A stretch of 64,000 bases of DNA, taken from Nocardioides sp. URHA0020. Its GTDB lineage: Bacteria; Actinomycetota; Actinomycetes; Propionibacteriales; Nocardioidaceae. The notes beneath the pieces were generated by a model that searched no databases, was not told the DNA's origin, and saw only the letters and a program-made list of their open reading frames with translations. The stretch's first letter is position 1. The number at the start of each line of letters is the position of its first letter. This document shows, piece after piece, positions 8,212 to 18,441 of this stretch. The translations under genes and the position numbers were made by a program. The stretch spans positions 186,001 through 250,000 of the forward strand of contig NZ_KK211167.1 in the NCBI RefSeq assembly GCF_000620705.1, read 5' to 3'.

Positions 8212-9909
8212 TCAACGCCGACGAGGGAGGGGCAGCCGACGTGCGATCGTGTCGACGATCGACGTCAGCTCGCTCAGCCGCAGCGCGCGCGCCGCGCCGA
8301 CCAGCACCAGGCCGCCGGCGGCGCCGGCGAGGACGAGCGTCACTGCGGCCGCCCACCAGCTGTCGTCACCCACGATCTGGTGCAGCAGGTACGCCGAGCC
8401 GCCGGCCGCGGCCACCGCCGCGGCCGTCGCGACGGCCAGGCGGAGCAGGAACCGGAGCAGCGCCGCGGCCTCCAGGCCACCGACACGACGCGAGAGCATC
8501 AGGTAGGACAGCGTCGCGCCGACGAGGTACGCCGCGGCGTACGCGAGCACCAGCGCGGACGCGGTGCCGAGCTCGTCGACGCCGTGGACCAGGGTCACGG
8601 CGACCGCGATGTTGACGACCCCGACGACGCACTGGATCCAGAACACCTGGGCGTTGCGCTCGAGGGCATAGAAGCCGCGCAGCATCAGGTAGTGGACGGT
8701 GAAGAAGACCAGCCCGATGCCGAAGAGCGAGAGCGGCGGGGCGAAGAGGTCGTAGTCGTCGCGCCCGGCGCCGTACCCCCAGAGCAGGTGCGCGGCGTCG
8801 GTGGCGACGACCGGCAGCAGCGCGGCGAACGGGACGACCAGGGCGAGGGCGCTGCGCAGGGTCGACGACAGGGACCGGGCGACCGCCGCGAGGTCGCCGT
8901 CGGCCGCGCGCGCGGCGAGCCGCGGCAGGATGGCGGTGGCCAGCGACACGGTGATGATCGAGTGCGGGACCATGATGATCAGGAACGTGTTGGAGTAGAC
9001 CGTGTAGCCGGTGGCCCCGGAGGCGTGCACGCCGTCGCAGGCGATCGCCGCGGTGCCGCCCGAGGCGAGCCGCACCACGACGGTGTACGCGATCTGGTTG
9101 ACGATCACGAACAGCACGGTCCAGACCCCGAGCTGCAGGGTCCGGCCCAGCCCGGTGCCGACGAAGTCGAAGCGCGGGCGGTAGTGGAAGCCGGTCGCGC
9201 GCAGGTAGGGCACCAGGATCGCGAACTGGGCGGCGATGCCGACGGTGGCGCCCAGGCCCAGCAGCAGCTCCTGCCCGGAGGTGAAGGAGCCGAACACCTC
9301 GGCGCCGCGCGCGGGGCCGAAGACGAAGAGGTAGACCACCAGCACCGCGATCGAGATGGCGTTGTTGGCGATCGGCGCCCACATCATCGGCCCGAAGCGG
9401 CCGCGCGCGTTGAGCACCTGGCCGATGAGGACGTACATCCCGTAGAAGAAGACCTGGGGCAGGCAGAGCCGGGCGAAGTCGATGATCGAGTCGCGCTGGG
9501 CGCTCAGGCAGGGTCGACCGAACGCCGAGTCCAGGAACACCGACATCACCCACGGGGCGGCGACCACCAGCAGCACGGTGACGACGCCCAGGAACAGCCC
9601 GGCCAGCGTGATGATCCGGTTGGCGTACGCCTCGCCGCCGTCGGCGTCCTGCTTCATCGTGCGCACCAGCTGCGGGACCAGCACGGCGTTGACGACGCCG
9701 CCCGCGAGCAGGATGTAGAGCATGTTCGGGATCGTGTTGGCGATGTTGAAGAGGTCCGCGTGCAACGACGCGCCCAGCGCCGCCACCAGCAGGGCGGACC
9801 GGATGAAACCGCTCGCCCGGGAGAAGACGGTCCCGACCGCCATCACCGCGCTGTTGGCGAGGACGCGCTCGCGCTCCTCCTCGGGCCGCTCGTCGTCGAA
9901 GGCGCTCAT
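8212..9909 (-). CDS. murJ: Lipid II flippase MurJ
   Basis: 565 residues with about 14 hydrophobic segments of the MOP superfamily. Characteristic N-terminal block SRASGFIRSALLVAALG, then NTIPNMLYILLAGGVVNAVLVP and the FFYGMYVLIGQVLNAR block around residues 160-175. The protein flips lipid-linked peptidoglycan precursors to the outer membrane face. The N-terminus has a short charged tail. It lacks the C-terminal pseudokinase seen in mycobacterial MviN, which is a separate gene here. It follows the DUF6049 gene by seven bases and is probably cotranscribed with it. Confidence 0.93.
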   Translation of the reverse strand: MSAFDDERPEEERERVLANSAVMAVGTVFSRASGFIRSALLVAALGASLHADLFNIANTIPNMLYILLAGGVVNAVLVPQLVRTMKQDADGGEAYANRIITLAGLFLGVVTVLLVVAAPWVMSVFLDSAFGRPCLSAQRDSIIDFARLCLPQVFFYGMYVLIGQVLNARGRFGPMMWAPIANNAISIAVLVVYLFVFGPARGAEVFGSFTSGQELLLGLGATVGIAAQFAILVPYLRATGFHYRPRFDFVGTGLGRTLQLGVWTVLFVIVNQIAYTVVVRLASGGTAAIACDGVHASGATGYTVYSNTFLIIMVPHSIITVSLATAILPRLAARAADGDLAAVARSLSSTLRSALALVVPFAALLPVVATDAAHLLWGYGAGRDDYDLFAPPLSLFGIGLVFFTVHYLMLRGFYALERNAQVFWIQCVVGVVNIAVAVTLVHGVDELGTASALVLAYAAAYLVGATLSYLMLSRRVGGLEAAALLRFLLRLAVATAAAVAAAGGSAYLLHQIVGDDSWWAAAVTLVLAGAAGGLVLVGAARALRLSELTSIVDTIARRLPLPRRR

Positions 9910-9916
9910 CGGCTGC

Positions 9917-12061
9917 TCACGCTGACGTTGCAGCCGCTCGGATCCGGCGGAAGAGCCGGATCACGATGGTGGCGAAGAGCAGGGCGAGCCCAGTCCCGAG
10001 GATCAGCCAGATGACGCTGCTGACCCGGCTGGAGCGGAAGGGAAGGGAGTCCGACGTGCCGAGCGGCGCACCCTCGGAGTCGGTGAGCACCAGCCGGGCG
10101 TTGCGGACGCCGGTGGCCTCCGACGACGCGTGGAGCAGGATCGTGGTCCGGCTGCCGGGGCCGATCTCGACGTCCTTGTCCGGCACCGTGACCGTCAGCA
10201 ACGGGTCCGTCTCGGCTTCCAGGCGCACGGTCACGGGCTGGTCCAGACCGTTGGTGACGGTGGCCGAGAACCGGCCGCTGCCGCTCGCCAGGATCACCGA
10301 CGGCGGTGCCGCCACGTCGACCATGCGCAGGCGCTCCTCGATCCACTCCCGCGAGCGCGACGCGGAGGCCTGGCTGATCGTGGGGTCGCGCCGGTCGGCG
10401 AAGGACACGTCGGTCATCGCCTCGTCCCGGACGACGCCGCCGACCCGGTCGTTGCGGGTCAGCAGGTTCTGCAGGGTGTCACCGGCGTGGGCCAGCGCCG
10501 TCGCGGCGGCGAAGTCGGTCGCGTCGAGCTCGGCGGCCTGCTGCGCCTTCGGGTAGCTCAGGGTGTCGGCGTCGACCTCGCGCCCGGTGTGCGCCGCGAC
10601 CGTGTCCACCGTCGTGAGGTGCAGCCAGTCGACGTCCAGGCCCTCGAAGAACCCGGTGCTCGAGCCCGCGTCCCAGCTGCTCGGGACCGTCACGACCAGC
10701 GGGGGCTGACCCGTCGTCGCCAGGCGCAGCGCGGCCTCGCTGAGGATGCGCTGCCGTACGGCGACCGGCGCCAGCGACTCGTCCGGACCCGGCCCGCCGG
10801 TCGCGGCCTCGGACGACGTCACGACGACGGTGTGCCCTCCGGTCGTGGCGACCGCGGGCGCCCGGCCCCGGAACATCCGGTCCGTCAGGAGCACCTGGGA
10901 GTCGGCGGCGGCCAGCTCGACCGCGGCCGGCGAGAGGTAGCCGGACGGCGACGAGACGGCGGGGGAGAGGGGGAGCCCCCAGGGCGCGAGCTCGGTGCCG
11001 GTGCGCTTGTGGGCCCGGGCGTAGGCCTTCGGGTTGTGCGCGGCGGCGCCCGAGACGTCCACGTCGCCGTACGGCAGGCCGAGGATCTCGCTGCCCTCCA
11101 GCCCGGTGTGCAGCCGCTCGAGCCACTGGGTGGCGGCCGCGGAGGCGGCAGCCAGGTCGGGGTCCTCCGGGGTGTCGGCGTCCGCGGCGTCGGACCCGTC
11201 GTCGGTGGGCTCCGGCGACGCGTCCGGCGACGGGCTCGCGGACTCCGTGCTGTCCGGCTCGCCCGGCTCGAGCGTGGGGGCCAGCGACCGCGCCGGGTTG
11301 CCCTCGGTGAGCCGGGTGGCGGCGTCGGTGATCGCCGGATCCACGAGCCAGGTGATCGGCCGGTCCCCCGCGGCGAGGCCGAAGTCGGTGAGGCCCCGCA
11401 GCCGGCCACCGGTCGACAGGGTGCGCGTCCAGTCGCTGAGGCCGGCGATCCGGCCGTCGCTCTCGTGGCGCACGGCGCCGCGGATCGGCACGACCAGCGC
11501 GGTGTCGACGACCTTCGTGGTCGCCGCCGGGACGAGCGGGAGGAAGGTGCGGGCGCGGCCGTCGGCGGTGTTGTCCCGGGTGCCGTCCGGGCCGGCGCCG
11601 AGGGCGTGGACCCCGAACCAGTAGACCCCGGGCGCCGTGACGAGCAGGCGCACGCGCGGCACCGAGATGGAGTACTGCATGGTCTCGCCGGGAGCCAGCT
11701 CGTCGATGGTGAAGTAGGGCCCGGGGTCGACGATCCGCTTGCCGACGTCGTCCTCGGCGTCGGTCTCGGAAGCCTCGGCCAGCTCGGCGGTGCTCGAGAT
11801 CGGGGTGTCCGAGATGAACGGGTAGAGGTTGACAGTGGACCACGTCTCGGTGTCGAGGTTGGTCACCGAGCCGGTGACCCGGATGGGTCCCTTCCGCGGG
11901 ATGGTCGAGGGCGCGAGGCTGTCGATGCTCACCGACAGGGGTGCGTCCGCCGCGTCTCGGGCGGGCACCGCGGCTGCGGCCGGGGCGGTGAGAGGTACGG
12001 CGAGGGTGCCGGCAAATGCCGCCGCCGCCAAGGCAGACAGCAGCGACACCAGGCGTAGCAC
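9917..12061 (-). CDS. DUF6049-type secreted/membrane protein
   Basis: 714 residues. A signal peptide covers about residues 1-31 (VSLLSALAAAAFAGTLAVP), a Ser/Pro/Asp-rich linker lies about 265-300, and a C-terminal membrane span (SVIWLILGTGLALLFATIVI) is followed by a basic tail. The bulk is therefore extracytoplasmic and anchored at the C-terminus. It is the positional counterpart of mycobacterial Rv3909 between pcnA and murJ. Function is unknown; its conserved place beside murJ suggests cell-envelope work. The GTG at 12061 is preceded by TAGAGT with a six-base gap and no ribosome binding site, so it is probably leaderless. Confidence 0.75.
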   Translation of the reverse strand: MLRLVSLLSALAAAAFAGTLAVPLTAPAAAAVPARDAADAPLSVSIDSLAPSTIPRKGPIRVTGSVTNLDTETWSTVNLYPFISDTPISSTAELAEASETDAEDDVGKRIVDPGPYFTIDELAPGETMQYSISVPRVRLLVTAPGVYWFGVHALGAGPDGTRDNTADGRARTFLPLVPAATTKVVDTALVVPIRGAVRHESDGRIAGLSDWTRTLSTGGRLRGLTDFGLAAGDRPITWLVDPAITDAATRLTEGNPARSLAPTLEPGEPDSTESASPSPDASPEPTDDGSDAADADTPEDPDLAAASAAATQWLERLHTGLEGSEILGLPYGDVDVSGAAAHNPKAYARAHKRTGTELAPWGLPLSPAVSSPSGYLSPAAVELAAADSQVLLTDRMFRGRAPAVATTGGHTVVVTSSEAATGGPGPDESLAPVAVRQRILSEAALRLATTGQPPLVVTVPSSWDAGSSTGFFEGLDVDWLHLTTVDTVAAHTGREVDADTLSYPKAQQAAELDATDFAAATALAHAGDTLQNLLTRNDRVGGVVRDEAMTDVSFADRRDPTISQASASRSREWIEERLRMVDVAAPPSVILASGSGRFSATVTNGLDQPVTVRLEAETDPLLTVTVPDKDVEIGPGSRTTILLHASSEATGVRNARLVLTDSEGAPLGTSDSLPFRSSRVSSVIWLILGTGLALLFATIVIRLFRRIRAAATSA

Positions 12062-12067
12062 GCAGCG

Positions 12068-12123
12068 ACTCTACTGGCCGGGCCTGCGCGGATCGGGCCC
12101 CCGCCCCGCTCACGCCCTAGACT
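12068..12123. promoter_or_regulatory. Divergent leaderless promoters for the DUF6049 gene and pcnA
   Basis: On the minus strand TAGAGT (12073-12068) stands six bases before GTG 12061. On the plus strand TAGACT (12118-12123) stands eight bases before GTG 12132. Both are -10-like TANNNT hexamers placed so that transcription would begin at or next to the start codon. Neither start has a ribosome binding site. Confidence 0.6.
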
Positions 12124-12131
12124 CGCCTGCC

Positions 12132-13589
12132 GTGCCAGAAGCTCCGCCGCCGTTGCCGCAGATCGCCGACGTCCAGCGTTCGGTCACCGCCGAGCTGGAC
12201 CGGATCGCGCCGGTCATCGACGAGCTCGGCCACCGGTTCGCCGCGGCCGGGCACGAGCTCGCGCTGGTCGGGGGCCCGGTCCGCGACGCCATGCTCGGGC
12301 GGCGCCACCACGACCTGGACTTCACCACCTCGGCCCGCCCGGACGAGACCGAGCGGCTGCTCAAGGGCTGGGGGGACGCGATCTGGGACATGGGCCGCGC
12401 GTTCGGGACGATCGGCTGCCGCAAGGACGACTGGCAGGTCGAGGTCACGACGTACCGCTCGGAGTCCTACGACCCCACCTCCCGCAAGCCGGACGTCGAC
12501 TTCGGCGACAACCTCGTCGGCGACCTCGGCCGACGGGACTTCACCGTCAACGCGATGGCCGTGCGGGTGCCCGGCCGCGAGATCGTGGACCCGTACGCCG
12601 GCGTCGTCGACCTCGCCCACGGGCTGCTGCGGACGCCGGGCCGGCCCGAGGACTCCTTCTCCGACGACCCGCTGCGGATGATGCGCGCCGCCAGGTTCGC
12701 CGCGCAGCTCGGCTTCACGGTGGCGCCGGAGGTCGTCGAGGCGATGCGGGCGATGGCCGGGCGGATCGAGATCATCTCCGCCGAGCGGGTCCGCGACGAG
12801 CTGGTCAAGCTGGTGTGCGCGCCGTACCCGCGACTCGGGCTGACCCTCCTGGTGGAGACCGGGCTGGCCGACATCGTGCTCCCCGAGCTCCCGGCGCTCG
12901 CCCTCGAGCGTGACGAGCACCACCGGCACAAGGACGTCTACCAGCACACGCTCACGGTCCTGGAGCAGGCGATCGACCTCGAGCCGCGCCTGCCCGGCGG
13001 CGGCCCCGACTTCGTCTCGCGGTTCGCCGCGCTGATGCACGACGTCGGCAAGCCGCGGACCCGGCGCTTCGTCGACGACGGCACCGTCACCTTCCACCAC
13101 CACGACGTCGTCGGCGCCAAGCTGACCCGCAAGCGGATGAAGGCGCTGCGCTTCTCCAACGACCAGATCGACGCCGTGAGCGAGCTCGTCGAGCTGCACC
13201 TGCGCTTCCACGGCTACGGCTCGGGCGAGTGGACGGACTCCGCCGTACGCCGCTACGTGCGCGACGCCGGCGACCAGCTCGAGCGGCTGCACATCCTGAC
13301 CCGTGCCGACTGCACCACGCGCAACAAGCGCAAGGCCGAGCGGCTGAGCCGGACCTACGACGAGCTCGAGGTCCGGATCGCGCGGCTGTCCGAGGAGGAG
13401 GAGCTGGCGTCGCTGCGCCCGGCGCTCGACGGCAACCAGATCATGCAGCTGCTGGGGGTCGGTCCCGGCCGCGACGTCGGCGCGGCGTACAAGTTCCTGA
13501 TGGAGCTGCGCCTCGACCAGGGCGTGGTCGAGCCCGCCGCCGCCGAGGCCGCGCTGCTCGCCTGGTGGGCCGAGCGTCCCCGGCAGTGA
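12132..13589 (+). CDS. pcnA: CCA tRNA nucleotidyltransferase
   Basis: 485 residues. The class II nucleotidyltransferase head is clear: LVGGPVRDAMLGRRHHDLDFTTSARP (split motif GG...DLD, about residues 45-68), then RRDFTVNAMAV and the RMMRAARFAAQLGF helix, followed by an HD domain with ALMHDVGKPRTR and FHHHDVVGAK. The enzyme adds or repairs the 3' CCA of tRNAs. GTG 12132 is chosen from the upstream-open frame because a TAGACT hexamer precedes it and homologues start here. In many relatives a NUDIX gene sits beside pcnA; none is present. Confidence 0.93.
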   Translation: MPEAPPPLPQIADVQRSVTAELDRIAPVIDELGHRFAAAGHELALVGGPVRDAMLGRRHHDLDFTTSARPDETERLLKGWGDAIWDMGRAFGTIGCRKDDWQVEVTTYRSESYDPTSRKPDVDFGDNLVGDLGRRDFTVNAMAVRVPGREIVDPYAGVVDLAHGLLRTPGRPEDSFSDDPLRMMRAARFAAQLGFTVAPEVVEAMRAMAGRIEIISAERVRDELVKLVCAPYPRLGLTLLVETGLADIVLPELPALALERDEHHRHKDVYQHTLTVLEQAIDLEPRLPGGGPDFVSRFAALMHDVGKPRTRRFVDDGTVTFHHHDVVGAKLTRKRMKALRFSNDQIDAVSELVELHLRFHGYGSGEWTDSAVRRYVRDAGDQLERLHILTRADCTTRNKRKAERLSRTYDELEVRIARLSEEEELASLRPALDGNQIMQLLGVGPGRDVGAAYKFLMELRLDQGVVEPAAAEAALLAWWAERPRQ

Positions 13590-13671
13590 CCGCCTCGCCG
13601 AGCCGGCGACGTCGCAGCGGCAGTCGCTGGTGGAGCGTGGTCGCCGTTGACGGGCGATCTACAGTCGCCCC

Positions 13672-15243
<1,572 letters not shown>

Positions 15244-15260
15244 GGGGTTCGTCGCCGACA

Positions 15261-15329
15261 GGTCGTCGAGACACCCGAACGGGCTGTCAGTCCGGCGATT
15301 CGTCAGCCATTCCTGGTGTCTCGACGACC
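15261..15329. repeat. Inverted repeat A flanking the nuclease-like gene
   Basis: GGTCGTCGAGACACC (15261-15275) pairs perfectly with GGTGTCTCGACGACC (15315-15329), 15-base arms. Inside, GGCTG (15282-15286) can pair with CAGCC (15304-15308). The right part overlaps the last codons of the leftward gene ending at 15287. The outer 12 bases are the same as those of the hairpin at 16389-16451. Confidence 0.8.
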
Positions 15330-16327
15330 CGGTGACGGTCGCGCCGGTCCAGGACCTCGTCCAGGGTCGGCACCGTCCGCGGGGCCAGCTGCCACCGGCG
15401 CTCGAGGTGTACGGCGCGCGCCGCCGCCTGCTCCATCCGGGCGACCACCCGAGCCGGGTCCCGGAGGGTGCGGCCGACCATCTCGACGTACTCCAGGCCG
15501 ACCGCGCGGACGGCGGCCTCGCGATCGACGTCCGCCTCGTGCTGGTCGAGGTCGCGGTGACCGGCGCCGGCGTACTCACCGACGACGCCGCGTCCCGGGT
15601 CGAGGAGGTCCGGGTTGGCGACGAACCGGCCGCGGGCGTCGAGGATCGTCGGGTTCAGCAGCGGGCGCCCCCACTGCGCGTCGAGCTCCCAGACCTGGCG
15701 GAAGCGGTCCTCCTGCGGCGACCGGCACCCCTCCACCGAGATCTCGACGGCGGCCTTGACGAGCCGGACGTCGCGGTACCAGCGCCGGGTCGCGGCGTAG
15801 AGCCGCATCCGCTTGACCGAGGTGAGCTGAGCCGCGCACGCAGCACCGACGGCGACGGCCATCTCGCGGACCTCACCGATCCGCTGCATCTCGTCGTACA
15901 GCGCCCGCTCGGCGCGCGCGCACCGGATGCCGTGGAGGACGACGACCTCGTCCTCGGGGACCCGGTCCTCCGCGACCGCCGTGCCGAGGTCGCCGCGGTG
16001 GCGCGTGCCGTTCGCGGCTACCGGGACCCGCACTCGGGTCCGTCCGTCCGGGGCGAGGCCGTCGAAGAACCCTCCGCCCTGGAGGCGCAGGGCCGCCCAG
16101 CCGGTGACCACGGCGGGCGCACCGCTCCGGGCGTACGACTCGAGGATCCGTTGCTCCACCACGTCGTCGCTGATGCCGGCAGGCACCACGAGCCCCGGCG
16201 CGGTGAACCGCCAGGACGGCCCGCGGGCCTGCGCCCGCGTCGGTCCCCGTCGACCGGTCGGGTCGAGGCGCACCGGAGCCACCAGCCCGGTGACGGGCGG
16301 CGCGATCGGGTCCCAGCGGTGCGGCAC
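15287..16327 (-). CDS. Uncharacterised protein with nuclease-like (DUF559/Vsr-type) C-terminus
   Basis: 346 residues. The first half resembles the wing and beta-rich region of proteins often called AbiEi-like (VVTGWAALRLQGGGFFDGL, DRVPEDEVVVLHGIRCARAERAL). The second half has SPQEDRFRQVWEL, NPTILDARGRFVANPDLLDP, GEYAGAGHRDLDQH and GLEYVEMVGRTLRDP, an order of Glu, Asp and Glu residues like the DUF559/very-short-patch-repair endonuclease fold. The family seems common and multicopy in Nocardioidaceae; this is from memory. A catalytic Lys is not obvious, so activity is uncertain. It sits alone between two hairpins with shared arms. The GTG start at 16327 has no clear ribosome binding site. Confidence 0.55.
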   Translation of the reverse strand: MPHRWDPIAPPVTGLVAPVRLDPTGRRGPTRAQARGPSWRFTAPGLVVPAGISDDVVEQRILESYARSGAPAVVTGWAALRLQGGGFFDGLAPDGRTRVRVPVAANGTRHRGDLGTAVAEDRVPEDEVVVLHGIRCARAERALYDEMQRIGEVREMAVAVGAACAAQLTSVKRMRLYAATRRWYRDVRLVKAAVEISVEGCRSPQEDRFRQVWELDAQWGRPLLNPTILDARGRFVANPDLLDPGRGVVGEYAGAGHRDLDQHEADVDREAAVRAVGLEYVEMVGRTLRDPARVVARMEQAAARAVHLERRWQLAPRTVPTLDEVLDRRDRHRVVETPGMADESPD

Positions 16328-16388
16328 CCCACGGGCCTGCCCGCCGTACCTGGGGACGAATCAGCCGACCCGGCGGCCTGTGGAAACA

Positions 16389-16451
16389 CGTCGAGACACC
16401 ACAAGTGGCTGCCAGAACCAGGTTCTGACAGCCACTACGGGTGTCTCGACG
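16389..16451. repeat. Inverted repeat B, long hairpin downstream of ino1
   Basis: A 63-base imperfect palindrome: CGTCGAGACACC (16389-16400) with GGTGTCTCGACG (16440-16451), AGTGGCTG (16404-16411) with CAGCCACT (16429-16436), and CAGAACC (16413-16419) with GGTTCTG (16421-16427), leaving a one-base loop. It begins 18 bases past the ino1 stop and could end ino1 transcription. Its outer arms match repeat A at 15261-15329. Confidence 0.85.
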
Positions 16452-16468
16452 ATCTCAGCGGGCTGAGG

Positions 16469-17554
16469 TCACTCCTCGCCGGCGATGAAGGCCTCGACGC
16501 GGCGGCGACCCTCGTCGTCGGGGAGCTGCACCGGCGGGGACTTCATCAGGTACGACGAGGCGGAGATGATCGGGCCGCCGATGCCGCGGTCCTTGGCGAT
16601 CTTCGCGGCCCGGATCGCGTCGATGATGATGCCGGCGGAGTTCGGGGAGTCCCAGACCTCGAGCTTGTACTCGAGGTTGAGCGGGACGTCGCCGAACGCG
16701 CGACCCTCGAGGCGGACGTAGGCCCACTTGCGGTCGTCGAGCCACGCGACGTAGTCCGACGGCCCGATGTGGACGTTCTTGCTGTCGACCAGGCCGGCCA
16801 GCGGGCCGGTCAGGTTGGAGGTGACGGCCTGGGTCTTGGAGACCTTCTTGGACTCCAGGCGCTCGCGCTCGAGCATGTTCTTGAAGTCCATGTTGCCGCC
16901 GACGTTGAGCTGGTACGTGCGGTCGAGCACGACGCCGCGGTCCTCGAACAGCTTCGCCATCACGCGGTGGGTGATGGTGGCACCGACCTGCGACTTGATG
17001 TCGTCACCGACGATCGGGACGCCGGCGTCCTCGAACTTCTTGGCCCAGACCGGGTCGGAGGCGATGAAGACGGGCAGGGCGTTGACGAAGGCCACGCCGG
17101 CGTCGATCGCGCACTGGGCGTAGAACTTGTCAGCCTGCTCGGAGCCGACGGGGAGGTAGGACACGAGCACGTCGGCGCCCGTCTCCTTGAGCACCTGGAC
17201 GACGTCGACCGGCTCGGCGGCGGACTCCTCGATGGTCAGGCGGTAGTACTTGCCCAGACCGTCGAGCGTCGGGCCGCGCTGGACGTCGATGCCGAGCGTG
17301 GGGACGTCGGCGATCTTGATGGTGTTGTTCTCGGAGGCGTTGATGGCCTCGGAGAGGTCCTTGCCGACCTTCTTGTCGTCGACGTCGAACGCCGCGACGA
17401 ACTCCACGTCGGACACGTGGTAGTCACCGAACATCACGTGCATGAGGCCGGGGACCGTGCCTGAGGGGTCGGCGTCCTTGTAGTACTCGACACCTTGGAT
17501 GAGGGAGGTGGCGCAGTTGCCCACTCCCACGATTGCTACTCGTACCGAACCCAT
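16469..17554 (-). CDS. ino1: Inositol-3-phosphate synthase
   Basis: 361 residues, close to the 360-370 of actinobacterial Ino1. NAD-binding [16 protein letters not shown] is at the N-terminus; [22 protein letters not shown] and [14 protein letters not shown] (lysine-bearing active-site stretch) are mid-protein; [16 protein letters not shown] and [15 protein letters not shown] are near the end. It converts glucose-6-phosphate to inositol-3-phosphate, the source of phosphatidylinositol and mycothiol. ATG 17554 is preferred over the upstream ATG because AAAGGA precedes it. It lies 17 bases after the PadR gene, in the ino1-padR arrangement known in Streptomyces and Mycobacterium. Confidence 0.95.
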   Translation of the reverse strand: MGSVRVAIVGVGNCATSLIQGVEYYKDADPSGTVPGLMHVMFGDYHVSDVEFVAAFDVDDKKVGKDLSEAINASENNTIKIADVPTLGIDVQRGPTLDGLGKYYRLTIEESAAEPVDVVQVLKETGADVLVSYLPVGSEQADKFYAQCAIDAGVAFVNALPVFIASDPVWAKKFEDAGVPIVGDDIKSQVGATITHRVMAKLFEDRGVVLDRTYQLNVGGNMDFKNMLERERLESKKVSKTQAVTSNLTGPLAGLVDSKNVHIGPSDYVAWLDDRKWAYVRLEGRAFGDVPLNLEYKLEVWDSPNSAGIIIDAIRAAKIAKDRGIGGPIISASSYLMKSPPVQLPDDEGRRRVEAFIAGEE

Positions 17555-17571
17555 CGGGTTTCCTTTCGTGT

Positions 17572-18204
17572 TCACAACTTCTGGTCAGCCGCGGGGGTCG
17601 CGGGTGGCCTGATCGGAGGCGCCACCGGCGCCGTGGTCTGCGACTGGTGGTGCGGGGTGCCGTTGCGCTCGGCGTTGATCAGCTCGGAGAGCCACTCCAC
17701 CTCGCGCTCCACCGACTCGACGCCGTGCCGCTGGAGCTCGGCCGCGTAGCGGTCGACCTCCTTCTGCGTGATGGAGAGCTGGGTCTGCACCCGGTCGAGG
17801 CGCTCCTGGAGCCGGGTACGCCGGCCCTCGAGCACCCGCAGCCGGATCTCCATGTCGGTGGAGGAGAAGAACGCGAACCGGATGTCGAAGTTGTCGTCCT
17901 CCCACGCGGTGGGACCGACCTCCGACATCAGCCGCTCGAACTCGCGCGTGCCCGCCTCGGTGACCTGGTAGGTGATCCGCGGCCGCTTCGACACCGGGGT
18001 GCCCGGCGTCTTGGTGGCCAACGACTCCTCGATCAACGAGGCACGCAGCATCTTCTTCAAGGTCGGGTAGAGCGACCCGTAGGAGAGCACCCGGCCCCAC
18101 CCCAGCATCAGGTTGAGGCGCTTGCGGAGCTCGTAGCCGTGCATGGGTCCCTCGTGCAGCAGTCCGAGGACTGCGAGCTCGATGGTCTCTGCGCGACGTG
18201 CCAT
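17572..18204 (-). CDS. PadR family transcriptional regulator upstream of ino1
   Basis: 210 residues from ATG 18204. The winged helix reads [23 protein letters not shown], with [12 protein letters not shown] as the recognition region and a C-terminal coiled dimerisation helix ([26 protein letters not shown], split here as a long helix). The upstream extension of the frame is rejected because an operator/promoter lies there. It is cotranscribed with ino1, 17 bases apart, and probably controls this operon. The effector is unknown. Confidence 0.88.
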   Translation of the reverse strand: MARRAETIELAVLGLLHEGPMHGYELRKRLNLMLGWGRVLSYGSLYPTLKKMLRASLIEESLATKTPGTPVSKRPRITYQVTEAGTREFERLMSEVGPTAWEDDNFDIRFAFFSSTDMEIRLRVLEGRRTRLQERLDRVQTQLSITQKEVDRYAAELQRHGVESVEREVEWLSELINAERNGTPHHQSQTTAPVAPPIRPPATPAADQKL

Positions 18205-18210
18205 GAGACG

Positions 18211-18223
18211 TATCGTAGCGATA
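18211..18223 (-). promoter_or_regulatory. Candidate PadR operator overlapping a leaderless -10
   Basis: TATCG-TAG-CGATA is a 13-base inverted repeat six bases upstream of the PadR start. The minus-strand -10-like TACGAT with seven bases to ATG 18204 lies inside it. Binding here would block the promoter, which suggests self-repression of the padR-ino1 operon. Confidence 0.5.
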
Positions 18224-18441
18224 TATCCGCGCGTTGCGAACCACCGACCTGTCACGAGGTTGTGTCAGGGCTTCCGATTGAGACGTCGGTCACCGGCAGA
18301 CGACCGCTGCCGCCTGCGCGGAGCACCCGGTCGGAGCGCCGCCGTGCGGCGTCTTGGGGCTCTGCGGGCGGCCCCCGTACCCTGACCAACGGTCTTCGAC
18401 CGAGATTTCGTCCCTGATCCCCGACCCGCGGAGCCGTCGAC

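Noticed and set aside
15287..16327. AbiE-type toxin-antitoxin system
   Set aside because: The N-terminal half is AbiEi-like at best, and there is no AbiEii nucleotidyltransferase partner next to it.
16569..16745. Additional long open frames antisense to real genes throughout (for example those opposite murJ, trxB, mmsA and the P450)
   Set aside because: They are Arg/Ala/Gly/Pro-rich or mirror-codon products of GC-rich third positions, lack ribosome binding sites and recognisable domains, and overlap genes with clear families.
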